Below are positions 11,475-24,601 of a stretch of DNA of 64,000 nucleotides, one piece after another. The notes under the pieces were generated by a model. The model was not told the DNA's origin and did no database searches. It was given only the letters and a program-made list of their open reading frames with translations. How positions within the stretch are numbered: position 1 is the first letter of the stretch; each line of letters begins with the position of its first letter. The DNA lies in the NCBI GenBank assembly GCA_026119935.1, contig JALRMH010000015.1, forward strand, positions 620,001 to 684,000, written 5' to 3'. The translations under genes were made by a program, and so were the position numbers. The stretch is from Endothia cerciana (lineage: Eukaryota; Ascomycota; Sordariomycetes; Diaporthales; Cryphonectriaceae).

Positions 11475-14219
11475 TCTAACACCAGGCCAGCACCCTTCCT
11501 AGACGGGACATCCCTCACAAGACCTACATAACTTGCCCTTTTCCATTTTCTACCCTGCCATCCGCATCTCAGCCCAAGGGTTGACATCGGTCACCATGGC
11601 AGTGCCTGACATGACTGTCGAGTGAGCTTGCTGATACCGCAATCGTCGGTCTGCAGGCGGATTCGTCTTTTCAGATCCGGAAATCAAAGGTCCTTTCCAA
11701 ATATCATAGGTAGAAAGGCCTAAATACTAAACAGTGCAGGTGCATCTGTACAAGTCTTGCTCATTTTTGTCCCATACCATTATGCTGTTCGCAGGATGAT
11801 CAGTCAACATAGTTCATTTGCTTGTTATCTCCAAGCAGGCCAAGCATGATGAATGATTTATTTCAGATCTAGGCACCTGGGTAGTTCACAAGGACAGCCA
11901 AGACCTCCTACCTATACCCAGCCAATTTATGGTCATCTCTCCGACGAGAGATTCTAAGACCAGAAACTTTCCCTTTGTGAGGCTGACACTCGCTAAAAGG
12001 GATTCCTAGTCACCTCTTCTTTGTTCATCAAAGACAGCCCTCAGCAACTGTTGACCGGTGATTAGTCACTGGCACCAGTCAGAAACAAAGTCATTCCCAG
12101 CGTTTGGAGTACGTGAGGACCCCCGACGAGTCAGAGGACCTAAAGGGTATCATTATTGTACTAGTAGTACATTATTGCTCTGAAGAACAGGGAGAACGAC
12201 CTCAGTGACCTCAGTGTCAGTGTATAAGGCTACATTTCTTTCCCTGTCCTTTATCAACGAGCAACTAGATAGTTTTAGAGGAAGCACGATACAGGTACGT
12301 GAGACCAGGTTTGAAGGTTATGAGTGGAATGAGAGGACATGAAAAACGTGCATTATGTGTATCAACAGTGAAGGTGTAATGAATATAGTAAGGACAATTC
12401 AACTTCACCCGTCTCCCTCCTTTAGTCCCTTCACGACTTCACTACCTAAATTATAAACCCTTGGTACTTACCACGGAATTGCGGTACTGGAAGATGCTGG
12501 ATCTATGGGCCTGAAGTCCTGACAGCAAATCACTCACCCAGGAGAGATATCAAGGGTTCAAAATGCAACGTTTTGGGCAGTTCCCTACTCCCAAGTCTCA
12601 GCACGGAACTTCAGGAAGGCTATGTAGGTAATGACCTAATTCCGAACGTCCGCCTAAGGTCACAGTTGACTGGTCGACTCGATCCGCTGATAAGACACTG
12701 TTCCAGGCTCGTCCCCAGGGCTCCTTGCCTATGCTAGGGGGGCGCCTTTGCTGGTTCATAGTGCTTCGAGCGAGGATGGACTCCTTACATGATGGTGTGA
12801 TCCCGGCCGGGGGGCGGGGGGGGGGATTCAACAAGTCACCAGACACTTTAAGCCAGCGTGGCTGACGACTTTTGTCGTCTGGGTATGTATGTAGATGTGC
12901 CCCGGTGAGGAGCGTACACCTCCCCGTGGGAGACTCGCGGTCGGGATGATCTGGCTCCGGAATGCCGCCACCACCCATGAAACATTATATGCGTGCCCGT
13001 ATATAGCCACTGCAGTAGAGATCTGGACAGTGATTAAATACAGGGTTGATTTTATAACACTGGTGCCATCCACGGGAAGCTCTCCATCGGCGGAGCAACC
13101 CAGACAGCTGTGAGCCTACAACTATCGCCAATCTCATCCCCGAGTCGTGCAGGACGGAATAGGAGCCTCTCTCTCCCCTAGGACCCGGGGGGGGGGGAGG
13201 AGACGAAGTCTCAAAGGGAACCAGCCTTGTGAGAGCAGAGGATGATGAGAACGGCCAGCGATACAAGCAAAGCGCCTCAGAGTTCTGAGATCCAGCAGCG
13301 GACCTGGGTGTTTTCGGACCATTCTACCAAGTGGAAGGGGAGGGGAGGTGGGGCTGGCAACTGCCCCCAGTTCGAAAGGGGTAGTCAGATATGTCCTCGA
13401 TGAATACAGCATAGCCAACGAGCCCCGGGACCGATATTGGACAGGCCAGATCAGCTGCTCGAAGCCGCCTGGCCCCGGAAGAGGGCATGAAGGAAGGGCA
13501 AGGAAGACAGACACGAGATTGACCCGTGAAATCCTCCCCCCACCGGCGAGGGAGGAAGGGAGGATTGGGGCCAGGCCCCGTGCAAAGGGGACATCACAGC
13601 AGCGAGGGAAGCTTTGGCCTCGGGCCCGAGTGCCACGGGGGGGTGGATGGGGAACGGACACCGAATCATGTCTCTACGACCGCTGGCGTGTCAAGGGCAA
13701 CACTAACCCACCCACCCAGCCGACATCAGCTCAGGGACCTCCTCTCATCCCTCGACTGCGGATAACCCTCCCTCATTACTACACGCAGAGCAGGACAGAT
13801 CATGAACATGAATAAAAATTTTTTTTTTGTGGTGTTTTTCTGGGAATGATCGGACAGTCAGGCGAAACACTTTTCAAATATCTGTATAAGAACGCGTCTC
13901 GACCAAAAAAGGAGGCCGTCTCGGTTGCCAAAGGGGACAAACTTCGAAGCCACGCGCACGAGAAAAACTGTCTTACTTTAAACAACTGACTATGTGCAAG
14001 AAGGATCCAGAATGCTCCCCAGATAAGAATTTCCAGTCCCGTATCTCACCCTTTTCACCCCCTCCGCCAAAGGTGGTATGAACAAAAGGAAAAGGTTTGA
14101 GATACAAAGATCAAAAAAATGTCAATGTCATGGTCATCGTACCAAGGCCCCGGGTATTTACATCCCGCTTTCTCTCTCTATCGCTCCACCACGTCTCAGC
14201 TACCCGCTAAGGAAAACAC
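11475..14219. other. Gene-poor intergenic region
   Basis: 2.7 kb without a supported gene. From about 11500 to 12600 the base composition drops visibly compared with the neighbouring coding DNA and all frames are closed. From about 12600 it returns to high GC. Short open frames here lack recognisable motifs. The last several hundred bp (pyrimidine-rich, 14160-14215) probably form the 3' flank of the serine-rich gene. Confidence 0.5.
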
Positions 14220-15905
14220 TTAGTGGAGCTGAGCGAAGCGGCGCACGGGGGCGCCGGTGCCGGTAGGGAAGGGAGCGCTAGAGTTGAAGGCACCGGTGGC
14301 GGCGGGGACGACGGCTGTGGGAGGCTGGTTAGTATTGGTCGTCTTGCAGGTTTCAGGATACGCGCGGTGTTACTCACTAGCAGTGACAGTCTCATCGGGG
14401 CAGGAGTCATCATCACCAGAGTCGTCGGAGTCATCACCCTCACCGTCGTCATCGCAAGTGTCGTCATCGCCGGTGGCGGATGCGGCAGCAGCAGACCCGG
14501 TGGTCGAAGGGGCGGCGGAGGCAGCGGCGACGGCAATACCGGTGGAGTCGGCCGCGGAAGAAGCGGTCAGGGTCACGTAGACGGTGGAGGCAGCCTCGGT
14601 GACGGTGACGGTGGAACCAGCGCAGTCGCAAGAGCCAGAGCCAGAGTCGGAGCCAGATGAGGAAGAGCCGGAGTCAGAGCCGGAGTCAGAGCCAGAGTCA
14701 GAGCCAGAGTCGCCCGAGGTGGTTCCGACGGCGGAGCTTCCAGAGGTGGACGAGGCATCAGCAGCGACGGAGGTCAGGGTAGCAGTGACGGTACCGGTGG
14801 AGAAGAAGGTGGTGGTCGAGGTGCCCTCAGTGGTGGTCTCACCAGAGCTGGAGCCAGAGTCGGAGCCAGAGCTGGAGCCAGAGTCAGAGTCGGAGCCAGA
14901 GCTGGAGCCAGAGTCGGAGCCAGAGCTGGAGCCAGAGTCGGAGCCAGAGCTGGAGCCAGAGTCGGAGCCAGAGCTGGAGCCAGAGTCGGAGCCAGAGTCG
15001 GAGCCGGTGCCGACGGCGGAAGAGCCCTCGGTGGAGGTGGCGTCGCTGGCGGTGACGACAACGGTGGAGGTCACGGGGATGGCAGACACGAAGGTGCTCA
15101 TGGACGTCGAGGTGATGACCTGGACGTTGTTGCCAGAGCCGCCGGCGCCAGACTCGGTGACAGTGACGGTGACGGGGACGGCGGAGGTCAGGGTGCTCAG
15201 GACGGTGCTGACGATGGTGCTGGTCTCCTCCTCGCAGGTGTCATCACTGGCGGTAGAAGAAGCAACGCCCACGGCGGCGGCAGAGGAGATGGTGGAGTTA
15301 GCCCCGGGGCCCGCGGTGGGGAAAGGAGCAGCGGCGGAGCCGGAGACCTTTCCACCGGCGGGGGAAGAGCCAGTCCCGGAGGGCACGGCACCACCACGGC
15401 CGCTGCCGGAGGGGACGGCGCCGGAGAGGATGGCGGACTGGCCGACGGGGCTGGAACCGCTGGTCTCAGCCGCGAGGCTGGAACCGGTGGTGGCAGCCGG
15501 GGCAGCAGATGAGGCCGCGGTGGAGGCGGCGAGGGTGACACCCGTGATACCGCCAGTGGCGGCCTTGGAGATGACGCTGGAGGAGATGGCCTCGGCAGCG
15601 GTGACGGGGCAGATGGTGGTGGTGAGCTGGACGACGTCGGTGGCGGTCACGGTCTCGACGGCCTCGGGAGAGGTGGCGGCGAGGGCGGACAGGGACGAGG
15701 AGTCGGCCGGGCAGTTGGTGATGGAGGCAGCGCAGCTGAGGACGGTGTGGACGGAGGTGGTCATCACGGTCAGGGTGGTGACCTCCTCAGCGGCGGCGGT
15801 GGTCTCATTCTGGCGGCGGTAGTTGAAGTGAGGGTGGCGGGGGTGGTTGGCGGAGGCCGAGGCCAGGGTGGCGAGGGCCAGAGATGCGAGGACGGCGGAC
15901 TTCAT
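14220..15905 (-). CDS. Secreted Ser/Thr-rich protein with Ser-Asp repeats
   Basis: Exons 15905-14378 and 14314-14220 (63-bp intron, GTGAGT donor) give 540 aa. The start MKSAVLASLALATLASASA is a clear signal peptide, so it was chosen over the longer in-frame ATG at 16058. The mature protein is Ser/Thr/Val/Ala-rich (blocks such as TVTVTES and STIVSTVLSTLTSAVPVTVTVT). It has two arrays of Gly-Ser-Asp repeats coded by 14842-15003 and 14638-14713. A poly-Asp/Glu segment near the end (TCDDDGEGDDSDDSGDDD) includes paired cysteines. The C-terminus (ending VRRFAQLH) lacks a hydrophobic GPI signal, so the protein is probably secreted or wall-trapped and heavily O-glycosylated. No catalytic domain recognised. 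Confidence 0.8.
14842..15003 (-). repeat. Coding tandem array, 24-bp units (GSDSGSSS)
   Basis: Near-perfect tandem units alternating GAGCCAGAGTCG and GAGCCAGAGCTG on the + strand. They encode repeated Gly-Ser-Asp-Ser-Gly-Ser-Ser-Ser. A second, shorter array of the same kind lies at 14638-14713. Confidence 0.9.
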
Positions 15906-18828
15906 CTTGTCTTTCTTTTCAGATCCAAAAAAACGCTTCTTCTTCGGGTGATAAAACTCGTCGGGTTGAGTTTTGTTCTTTTCGAGAGAGAGAGAGAGAG
16001 TGGGTATGCTGATCAGCGACAGTGAATGGAAGTCAATTCCGCGAAGGAGGGCAGACACAGTTGCACACTCGTTCGTTAAAGAAAGTCAGGCAGTTGGAAA
16101 AGGGAGTGAGGGTTAGCGAAGCTGCGATTGCTTGCCGAAAGAGACGCTTGTTCAAAAGAATGACGAGGAGATTGATCGGGTGGTCAGGCTCCGGCTTTGG
16201 GTAAGGAGAGAGGAAGGGAATTATACAAAGTGGTCGAGGAAGGCCGTCAGCCCTTTTAGAGGTAAGGCGCCCCCAGGAGGTCGTGTGGGGACCTAGACCA
16301 CCGCACTCCCCGGGCGATGGGCTCATTTGATGTCACCCCGTAAATTCGATGAGGAGCCCACCCACCCGTGAGTGGCCCATGATGCCTGTCGAGGCCTGGA
16401 CGTGACGGCGGCAAAAGCCACTCTGCGTCGCCTCTGGGGGAGGGCGTGTGAAGGGCATGATCCAGGAACCCAAAGGACCGTGGGCGGGTCCAGCACCGCA
16501 TGTTGGGACCTGCCGCCTCGCCCGGCGCGGTACAGGTGGGTGACCCTTAATCAAGCCCAGGATCCACCGTCCGGACCAGGGTGGACAGGATTGCGTGGTG
16601 ATGGCCCAGTCGGCGAGCAGCCCTTCCCCTGCAGGCCGGTGCGCCGTTTGCTGTGGTCAAGAAAAGAAACAGACAGAAGGGAGGAAAAAAACATGGGTAG
16701 CCGGGGGGGGACCCTGAGCAGATTCAGGGGCAGATGCAGGTACGGGCGCTGGAGATGGTGGCATTGGTCCAACCACCGCCTCGAACCTCTCTCTGCCTGG
16801 ATTTGGGAGGGCGACCAGGATCGGGCAGGGCAGGCCAAGGATTTGAGAAGGGGGTGGGGGGGGGGGTGGCACCCCGTCCGCCGAGGGGGCCGTGGGGATG
16901 GTAGACCGACCAGAGGCGTGTCTGCAGCATCTTCGTCCCCTGGCCTCAACCAGCTTTCAGTCCATGTGGTGACCTCGGGGAGGGGGAGGATCCTCTGTGA
17001 TGCGGAGGGGCCACCGCGTGTTCAGTTCGGAGGAGGTGCCACCAGGCGGTGTCGTAACCCGCTCAATAGTCAGGCCTCCCTGTGTCGTCGAGGTGGCTGA
17101 ACTGCCTCAGTGCCCTGTGCCGAGCTTCAGGCCGGCGAGGAGCCCCCCTCTGCCCCGTGAAGGAGCATCAGCGACAGCAGTGGGCGTATTTCGGGATGGG
17201 CTGGCGACGCCACAACACCAAAAAAAAACCAAAAAAAACGGGGAGCGGGCTCATCCGCGGCCAGCGATCTTCTCTGCAGCAGATCATTTCTGGCCAGGCG
17301 TCCACAGCGACGTCCGAACAAAGTTTGGTCCACCACGCGCAGGGCGACAATTAAGGCCTGGTCCGTCCCCAATCCCATCAAGGCGCACCACAGTTCCCGC
17401 GCCCTAGCGCGCGCCGTTTGTGCCCTGCAGATCTTCTTCCAGGCGGCTGGGTAAGTATTGGTGTTCTGCGCTCCCGGCTGTGCTGTGCTGTCCTGTCGTG
17501 CGCCGGCGGGCGGGCGGCTAGCAGCATTGCCGGCACCGCATCGAGGCGCTTGCGGATGGTCTCCTCTGCCTGCCTGTGCCCCTGACGAAGTTGATTGCTC
17601 TGGGGACCGAGTACGTACCCTCCAAGGTCAAGCATGAGCCAGCAGGGCGAGATTGGCGCGTGGGCGGGAGCGAGATTGGTGGGTCTCCTCCTTATTTCCA
17701 GGCTTCTTCTGCACGCACTAGAGGTAACTACGGTACCGCCCTCGAGCCCGGTGCCTGTCATCCAAGCTGGGAAACAGGCGAGGGCCGCACCAGTGGATGG
17801 CAGCGGGACGGTTCGTCTGGGGAGTTCGGCCCAAGGTTCTTGGAGGCGCTGGCAGAAGCTGGCCGAGAGCCGCGGCTCGAGTGTGATATGCCATGGCAGG
17901 TCCTCCTGGACCGCGAGCCGTGACGTGGTGCTACTATTGCCGATGTCGTCGAATTGGCGATTCGCGACCAATGGCTGATCCTCTGGTCTAGAAGCAGTAG
18001 GACCTCGATGCCAACACCCACGGCCGCCCGTCTGATCTGTGACGGGATTTTGTTTGTGCTCGTCACCGCCGATCGCTGTAGGGATCCACCCGAATCGGAG
18101 ATTGACAGAGACAGAGAGAAAAGCTTGGCCTTCTGGGGGCCTCCAGATTGACGGTGCGCCCAGATCTGGCAGTCCTGATCTGCGCGCTCTGTCCTGCACC
18201 ACCATGACATCGCGAGCCTCGCTGCTGCCACGGTGCTGTCATGCCGCCTGTCATAGCCAGAAGGTGGTGCCCGTTCATTTCGCACCAGGTGAAGGCCGGC
18301 CCCCTCCCCCACCGTCCTCTGCGGAGGATGCGTTTTGCCAGGTGGAGGCTGAAGGGCTGTCGAGATTTCCAGGACCCCAGCGTGCGTCCGGGCTAGCAGG
18401 GTTGAAAAGGAGGTGTGCTGTTTCAAGACCCAGCGCCCGTCCCCTGCCATTGGTGGGCGCCGAGATGAACACCCCCATCAGGAACCGCTTCGCCCACGCC
18501 CACGCCCGTCCCCTTTCCCATGCCCGCACACCCCCCCCCCTTTATTTTCCCCTTCTGACCTGCACAAACCTGCACAGCCTCCCGCCGCGCAGCATCCGGA
18601 TGCCATGCCATGGTCGCGAGATTGGGGAGGGCCCACAGCAGCGCCGAGCTGGAAATGGGGGACCCCCTCCCCCGATGCCAGCATGAACCAGGCAGTATTA
18701 ACATCGGAGATGATGACAGTGGCCTGCTCAAGCGTTGTTTGAGAATAATTGTCCGAACGGCGGGACGATGCTCGGAAAGGTCTAAAAGGAGCCCTCATCT
18801 CGCTTTTGCGCACCCATGAGACGAACGA

Positions 18829-18868
<40 letters not shown>

Positions 18869-20807
18869 CGCCCTGGGAATCGGTGATGCGTGTTTTTTGG
18901 TCATTAGACGAAAACATACCTGCTGGGTGCCGGTCCCGAGTTCCCGACCCAAGGTTCTCGAACGCCCCCCCGGCCCCCCCTCTGCTTATTGCCGCGTAGC
19001 CGTTGTACGTAGTACTGTACTAGTAATTGATTTCGGTGGTGGTGGGGGGGGTTTACCTCAGCTCTCCTGTCCCTCCTCAACGATGGTTTGTTTGCCCATA
19101 CCGGCGATACGCACGAACCTCGTAGATCTTTCGTGCTCGTTAGGCGCACGAGCTTCCCCACGAGTCAAATACTCACCGGAGTGCCATCCTCTTGACGAGC
19201 TCAGGCCTCCTCATGCCAGGCCCTCCCTTCCGCGCAGAGAATATTTCCGACCGCCCGTTGCACGCCAAGACAGATCTCGTGAGGAGGCCGACCTCAGCCT
19301 TGGCCCATCTCCGGCATAGTTGACACCCAATGAAACCGGCCCCCGCGGTGCAACGAAGTATACCAGGACGCCGGCACCGCTGCTGGTCCCAGAGCGAGAC
19401 GCTCATCATTGATCATCTCAGTACATCGAGCGCACGTCCCTCCAACAGCAACCTACCTCGGCGCCGTACTGCCACACGAACCCCCCCCCTCCTGCGGTGC
19501 CGTGTTCGGTTCAATATCGGTCTCGACCCAACACCGGTTTCACCGCCGCTGCCTCGGGATGATACCTACTGCCCTCCGGAGCAGAGAAAGGACTCGGACT
19601 TTCCCCCTTGGCCGTGTATTCATGCCGGCTGCACTCTCCCTGGGATCCTGCCTGGGGTGGCGGGGATCATTGCTGTATCCGATGTTTCCTCTCCTCCTTA
19701 CCAGCCTTGATATCATTGATCGCCACAGGAGCTGGTTGAGAAACTCCGGGCTCAGCGTTTGGATTCCCGCACACGCCTCACCTCTGGCACCCCCTTTTGA
19801 AAGATCATGATCATGACCCGACCAGGCCGGTCAGTAGTGATGGCACCCACGACGCCGTTAGCACGTAGGTGGGACAGGGCACCGGTCAGACGGCAGGCCG
19901 TGATGGCAGGATGCAGTATCTCGTCCCGGCGAGGTCGCCCCTCACTCAAGAGGATGGGCGTTTGTTGCGAAACCTTAGTACTGATTGCAGGGCGGGGGGT
20001 ACAACTAACTATACTTGCAAAAAGGCCGCCGTTCATGTCCATGCGCTCGTGACCCAGACAGTCCTTGAAAGCATCCCGTGGCATGCCAGTTTCTGTCGGC
20101 GAGTCAATAGTTTTGTCTGGCTGAAACTTGGCGATCTGGGACTTTATGCCGGCTCTGAGCGCTGGTCTCCACGCTTGGAGATGCCACGGATCGATCCTGG
20201 TGGGGATCTGATGGGGCCTGTCAAGACATTGCTCAAGCACGGTCTAGACTTGTGGATTCGAGTTAGCACGCTGACCTACTCAAAACTCTGGGGCATAGTG
20301 AGGCGGCTGTGTTTGTTCATGCACATTCGTCTCTCGTTCTCGGTCTCGGCTAGATGTACATAAGCATGATCTTATCTGCTAGCGAGCGAGCAAAGGTGAT
20401 GACCAGCGCATCTTATTACGATCAAACTATCGAATTACCAACGCCGACGAGTGTTTTTGTATGTTAACTCGATATCACCCTCAGATGATGCCCACGATAG
20501 TCCCGTTGAGGGTAACCTATCTTATGATTCCGAACCACACACTACCTTTTCCCAACCATGCTTAATGGGTATATGTTGAATGTGACGCCGGATCTCCCTT
20601 TCTGCCCAAGAATGCCTATTTTTTGGTTGACAAAAAACAAAAGACAAAAACTCGCTAGTACCGTGGCTTGAACCTGAACGCCGATGTTGAAGTCGTCAAG
20701 GCCATCGTGAAAACGACCTGATGAGATGAGAATACCGTCGACAAGGTTTGCATTATGCCTTGTGACTATTTATCCGCCTTGTGGGGCGGACGTGATGTTG
20801 AATTGGT
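15906..20807. other. Large gene-free interval
   Basis: 4.9 kb between the promoter side of the serine-rich gene and the 3' end of met6. GC-rich in large part; several open frames of 70-275 codons occur but none shows a domain, signal peptide or splice-supported extension, and they overlap on both strands as GC-rich noise does. A (GAC)n repeat lies at 18831-18867. From about 20400 to 20700 the sequence is AT-richer, probably the met6 3' UTR. Confidence 0.5.
18831..18867. repeat. (GAC)n microsatellite
   Basis: About 12 GAC triplets, preceded by AACGAACGAAC. Not inside a supported gene. Confidence 0.9.
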
Positions 20808-23287
20808 TTACTTCGCGTACTTGGCACGGAAGTGCTTGGCAGCGCTGACCATGTTGAGGAGGGCCTCCTTGGTCTCCTTCCACTGACGGGTCTTGAGACC
20901 ACAGTCAGGGTTGATCCAGAGCTGCTCGGGGCGCAGGTACTGCAGCATCTCCTCGATGCGGTCCTTGATCTCCTGCTCGCTGGGGACCCGGGGAGAGTGG
21001 ATGTCGTAGACACCAGGACCGATGTGACGAGGGTACTGAGAGTCAACGAAGACGGTCAGCAGCTTGGCGTCGGACTTGCTGTTCTCGATGGACAGGACAT
21101 CGGCATCCAGCGCCGCAATGGCGTGGAAGAAGTCCTGGAACTCAGAGTAGCAGAAGTGAGAGTGGATCTGGGTGGCATCCTCGACACCCGTGGTGGACAG
21201 GCGGAAAGCCTTGACGGCCCAGTCCAGGTAGGCCTCGCGCTCCTTGCCGGAGCGCAGGGGCAGACCCTCGCGGAGGGCAGGCTCATCGACTTGGATGACG
21301 TCGATGCCAGCCTTCTCGAGGTCGACGACCTCGTCACGGAGGGCCAGAGCCAGCTGCTCGGCCTGGACGGACTGGTGAACGTCGTCACGAGGGAAAGACC
21401 ATCGGAGGCAGGTGACGGGTCCAGTCAACATGCCCTTCATGGGCTTCTTGGAGACAGACACAGCGTACTTGGACTCCTTGACGGTCATGGAGGCGGGCCG
21501 AGAGACGTCACCGACGATGATGGGGGGACGCACGCAACGAGAACCGTAGCTCTGGACCCAGGCATGGGTGGTGAAAGCGTATCCCTTCAGCTGCTCGCCG
21601 AAGAACTGCACCATGTCGTTCCGCTCGGGCTCACCGTGCACGAAGACGTCCAGACCAAGCTCCTCCTGGATCTTGACGTTGTCCCCGATCTCCTTCTCGA
21701 TGAACTTCTCGTACCCGGCAGCGGTAATCTCGCCCTTGGTGAACTTGGCGCGCTGCTGGCGAATCTCCTTGGTCTGGGGGAAAGAACCAATGGTAGTGGT
21801 GGGGAAGAGGGGCAGGTTCAGCTTCTTCTCCTGCTGAGCGATACGCGAGGTGAACTCGGACTTGCGGTTGTAGTCGGAGGCGGCAATCTTGGCCTGGCGC
21901 TCCTTGACGGCAGGGTCGTTGGTGCGCTTGGAGGTGGCGCGGGCCTGGACCGACTTGGCGTTGGCCTCAAGCTGCTCGCGAACGGAAGCAGGGCCCTCAG
22001 TGACAGCCTTGGCGATGACTGCCAGCTCGACGGCCTTCTCACTAGCGAAGGAGAACCAGTCGGCAATCTCGGGGTCCAGCTTCTTCTCGCTGGCCAGGGT
22101 GTGGGGGGTGTGCAAGAGGGAAGATGAGGTAGCGACGATCACGCGGTCAGCGCCCAGCTTCTGGGTAGCGGCCTCGACGGTCTCGATGGCACGCTTGAAG
22201 TTGGTCTTCCAGATGTTTCGGCCGTCGACAACACCGGCAGACAGGACTGTCTTGGGGCCAAGGGCACCAATGACGGTGTCCAGCTGCTCGGGGTTGCGGA
22301 CAAGGTCGACGTGGACAGCGTACACGTCCTTGGGCACAGCCTCAAGGTTGTGGACGATGTCACCGAAGTAGGTGGTGAACACGAGCTGGGGGATCTTGTC
22401 ACCCAGGCCGGCGAACTTCCCGTAGGCGGTCTTGAAGGCGGCCTTGGCCTTGGCAGGCAGGTCCAGAACGAGGACGGGCTCGTCGATCTGGACGGTGTTG
22501 GCACCAGCCTGCTTCAGCTTGGCGAGGAGCTCCTCATAGACGGGCAGGAGCTTCTCGAGAAGGTCGATGGGGTCCACGGACTGGCCACGGTCGGCCTTGC
22601 CGAGGTGCAGGAAGGAGACAGGACCAACGAGGACGGGACGGGTGGCGATGCCAGCCTCCTTGGCCTCGAGGAACTCAGCGACCGCCTTTGGGTTGGCAGC
22701 CAGCTTGAAGCTCTGGTTGTCCTGCAGGGTGGGCTTGACGTAGTGGTAGTTGGAGTCGAACCACTTGACCATCTCCAGGGAAGGAACATCGACGCCATCC
22801 TTCTGGTGACCACGACCCATAGCAAAGTATTCATCGACGGTGTTCAGGCCGGCGCTGGAATAACGCTCGGGGACAGCCTGGAACATAGAGAGTCAGCACA
22901 CGCCCTTTGCATAACAGCGGAGCGTTGTGTGTGTGTGCACAGGGATGCTACTTACACCAAAGTCCTGGATGTGGCTGAGGACCTGGTCGTACAGGGCGAA
23001 GTCGTTAGAGGGGATGAGGTCGACGCCAGCATCCTTCTGGATCTTCCAGTGGGCAAGCCTCAGCCTCTTGGCCTCAGCGAGGAGCTCATCCTGGGAGATC
23101 TTGCCGCCCCAGTCTGTATTCCCTGGTCAGCAAACCCTCTTCCTGATATCTCATTCGCCGTCTCACAGTGGGGGGCTGACTGAAGCAGGCGAGAAGAGTT
23201 TTGGGGTGACTAACAAGCCTCGGTAGCCTTCTTCAGGTCACGGTTGACTCCCATGCGAGGGAAGCCCAGAATGGCGGACTGAACCAT
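20808..23287 (-). CDS. met6: Cobalamin-independent methionine synthase
   Basis: Exons 23287-23215, 23113-22956 and 22877-20808 (introns 101 and 78 bp; donors GTTAGT and GTAAGT) give 766 aa, the usual length for MetE/Met6. The spliced start is MVQSAILGFPRMGVNRDLKK, and the junctions rebuild the family sequence TEAYWGGK and IQDFGAVPERYSS. The enzyme transfers the methyl group of 5-methyltetrahydropteroyl-polyglutamate to homocysteine in the cytosol. Both (beta-alpha)8 halves are present. C-terminal zinc ligands are seen in IHSHFCYSEF and NPDCGLKTR, and folate/homocysteine-side motifs in QVDEPALREGLP. Codon use is strongly C-biased, consistent with high expression. An E-box (CACGTG) lies about 80 bp upstream. 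Confidence 0.97.
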
Positions 23288-23365
23288 CTTTGCTGATGTC
23301 GAGAAGGACCCGAACCGAACAACTGGCCACTTCTTGGGGTGCCTAGGTGGTAATGAGGGTCAGCA

Positions 23366-23371
23366 CACGTG
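23366..23371. promoter_or_regulatory. CACGTG E-box upstream of met6
   Basis: Palindromic CACGTG about 80 bp before the met6 start codon. Cbf1-type factors bind this core at sulfur-amino-acid genes in yeast; a role here is inference from position. Confidence 0.35.
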
Positions 23372-23740
23372 CCTGAAAAACTCTGCCTGGGTCCTGCAAC
23401 AGAGATTATGTTGGGACGAGGGGCCTCAAGACTTCGGCACAGCCGGCTGTCACGTACAGGTAATTGGTGAGGTGCAGGCCTGGTTCGACTCTCCACGTCC
23501 TCGATGGAAGGGATGCAGGAGAGAAGAGGGGAGGAATGGTGCGGGTGGGATGGACGGTTGTGGAAGGAAAAAGAAAGGGAACAGGAGGAGAGGAGGGAAT
23601 GGGCAAGCCACTTACTTATTAGTAGGACGTGCGTGACACGGCCAAAATGGCCGAGCGGTGTGGTATGGAAAACAGCTCGAGCTTGCAAGGGAGCAAGCGG
23701 CAGCAGCCAGCAGCAGAAGCAGCAGCAACACCAGCGCAGC

Positions 23741-23764
23741 ACACACACACACACACACACACAC
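23741..23764. repeat. (AC)n microsatellite
   Basis: Twelve AC units about 455-480 bp upstream of met6. Confidence 0.9.
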
Positions 23765-24601
23765 AGTCCGAACGCGCTCCAGCCCAGTGCGGTGGAGGGG
23801 TTAAAGCCGCCGAGGGGCAGGGGCAGGGTCTGGACTGAGGGGTAGCTTAGGCTCCCCACGGGTCCATCAGCCCCTGCAAGACCGGGGACATTTACGCTAC
23901 GAAAGAGTTTTCTGCGCGATAACTGCAGGGATGCTACCTACTGCGGTCCATCTTACTGGCGCCGCCAGGCCGCTTAGGAGCATCCCCCCAAAGAGCACGT
24001 TGCATGTTAGCGAGACCCCTACTCGCAATAGGTGCGTTTTGGCTCCTCGTGGAGGTTCGACATTAAGGTCAAAAGCAGCCAGGATGGTGCAATTGATACA
24101 GTATGCTGTCTCTTTCTCGCACTCCGTCCAGAAGGATCTGGCTGCAGGTCCTCGTCCTCACTCCTCTTCCGGACTCCGGCCTGCCGAACTTCAGTCTCGG
24201 CACGGAGCCGATCAAAAATAGGTCGCCGAACTCTTGAGCTCGGGGACTTTTTCCCCTACCCAATTGTTTTTTCTTCTATGTCTTTCACGGAGTATCTGGG
24301 AGGAGCAGGAGGAATGGATGTTCAACGTACAGAATTTGCTGAAGGCACCACCTTCTCACTGCTTGGCCTCCCAGTCATTCATTTCCCTATTTGCACCTTG
24401 ATCCCGCACTATACACTCCGTGAGCAGCGGAATCGGAACGTCACGCAAGGGACAGACATATGGATCTGACTCGCCACGAGCCTCAGTCTTTATCGGAACC
24501 CTTGCAGGATCTGCGACAGAACGTACATCCGTATAGTGTAGTAATTCGTACAGTCATGAAAATCAATCGGTGGTATCATAAGCCCAGAGAACGCCACTAC
24601 C

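Larger units (their letters stand above)
23288..24601. other. Intergenic: met6 promoter and 3' flank of the CENP-Q-like gene
   Basis: 1.3 kb. Holds a CACGTG box, a GGCCAAAATGGCC inverted repeat near 23640, an (AC)n tract at 23741-23764 and pyrimidine-rich leader DNA on the met6 side. No gene supported. Confidence 0.55.

Noticed and set aside
14584..15822. 412-codon Glu/Pro-rich open frame on the + strand
   Set aside because: Antisense of the Ser-Asp repeat gene. The minus frame has a signal peptide and a fitting intron, the plus frame has neither.
17378..18205. 275-codon open frame on the - strand
   Set aside because: Pro/Arg-rich, no motif, overlapped by open frames on both strands; looks like GC-rich noise.
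20832..22127. 431-codon open frame on the + strand
   Set aside because: Antisense shadow of the highly biased met6 coding sequence.
23636..23665. ATGGCCGAGCGGT resembling a Ser/Leu tRNA A box
   Set aside because: No B box or cloverleaf; lies in the met6 upstream region and is part of a GGCCA..TGGCC inverted repeat.
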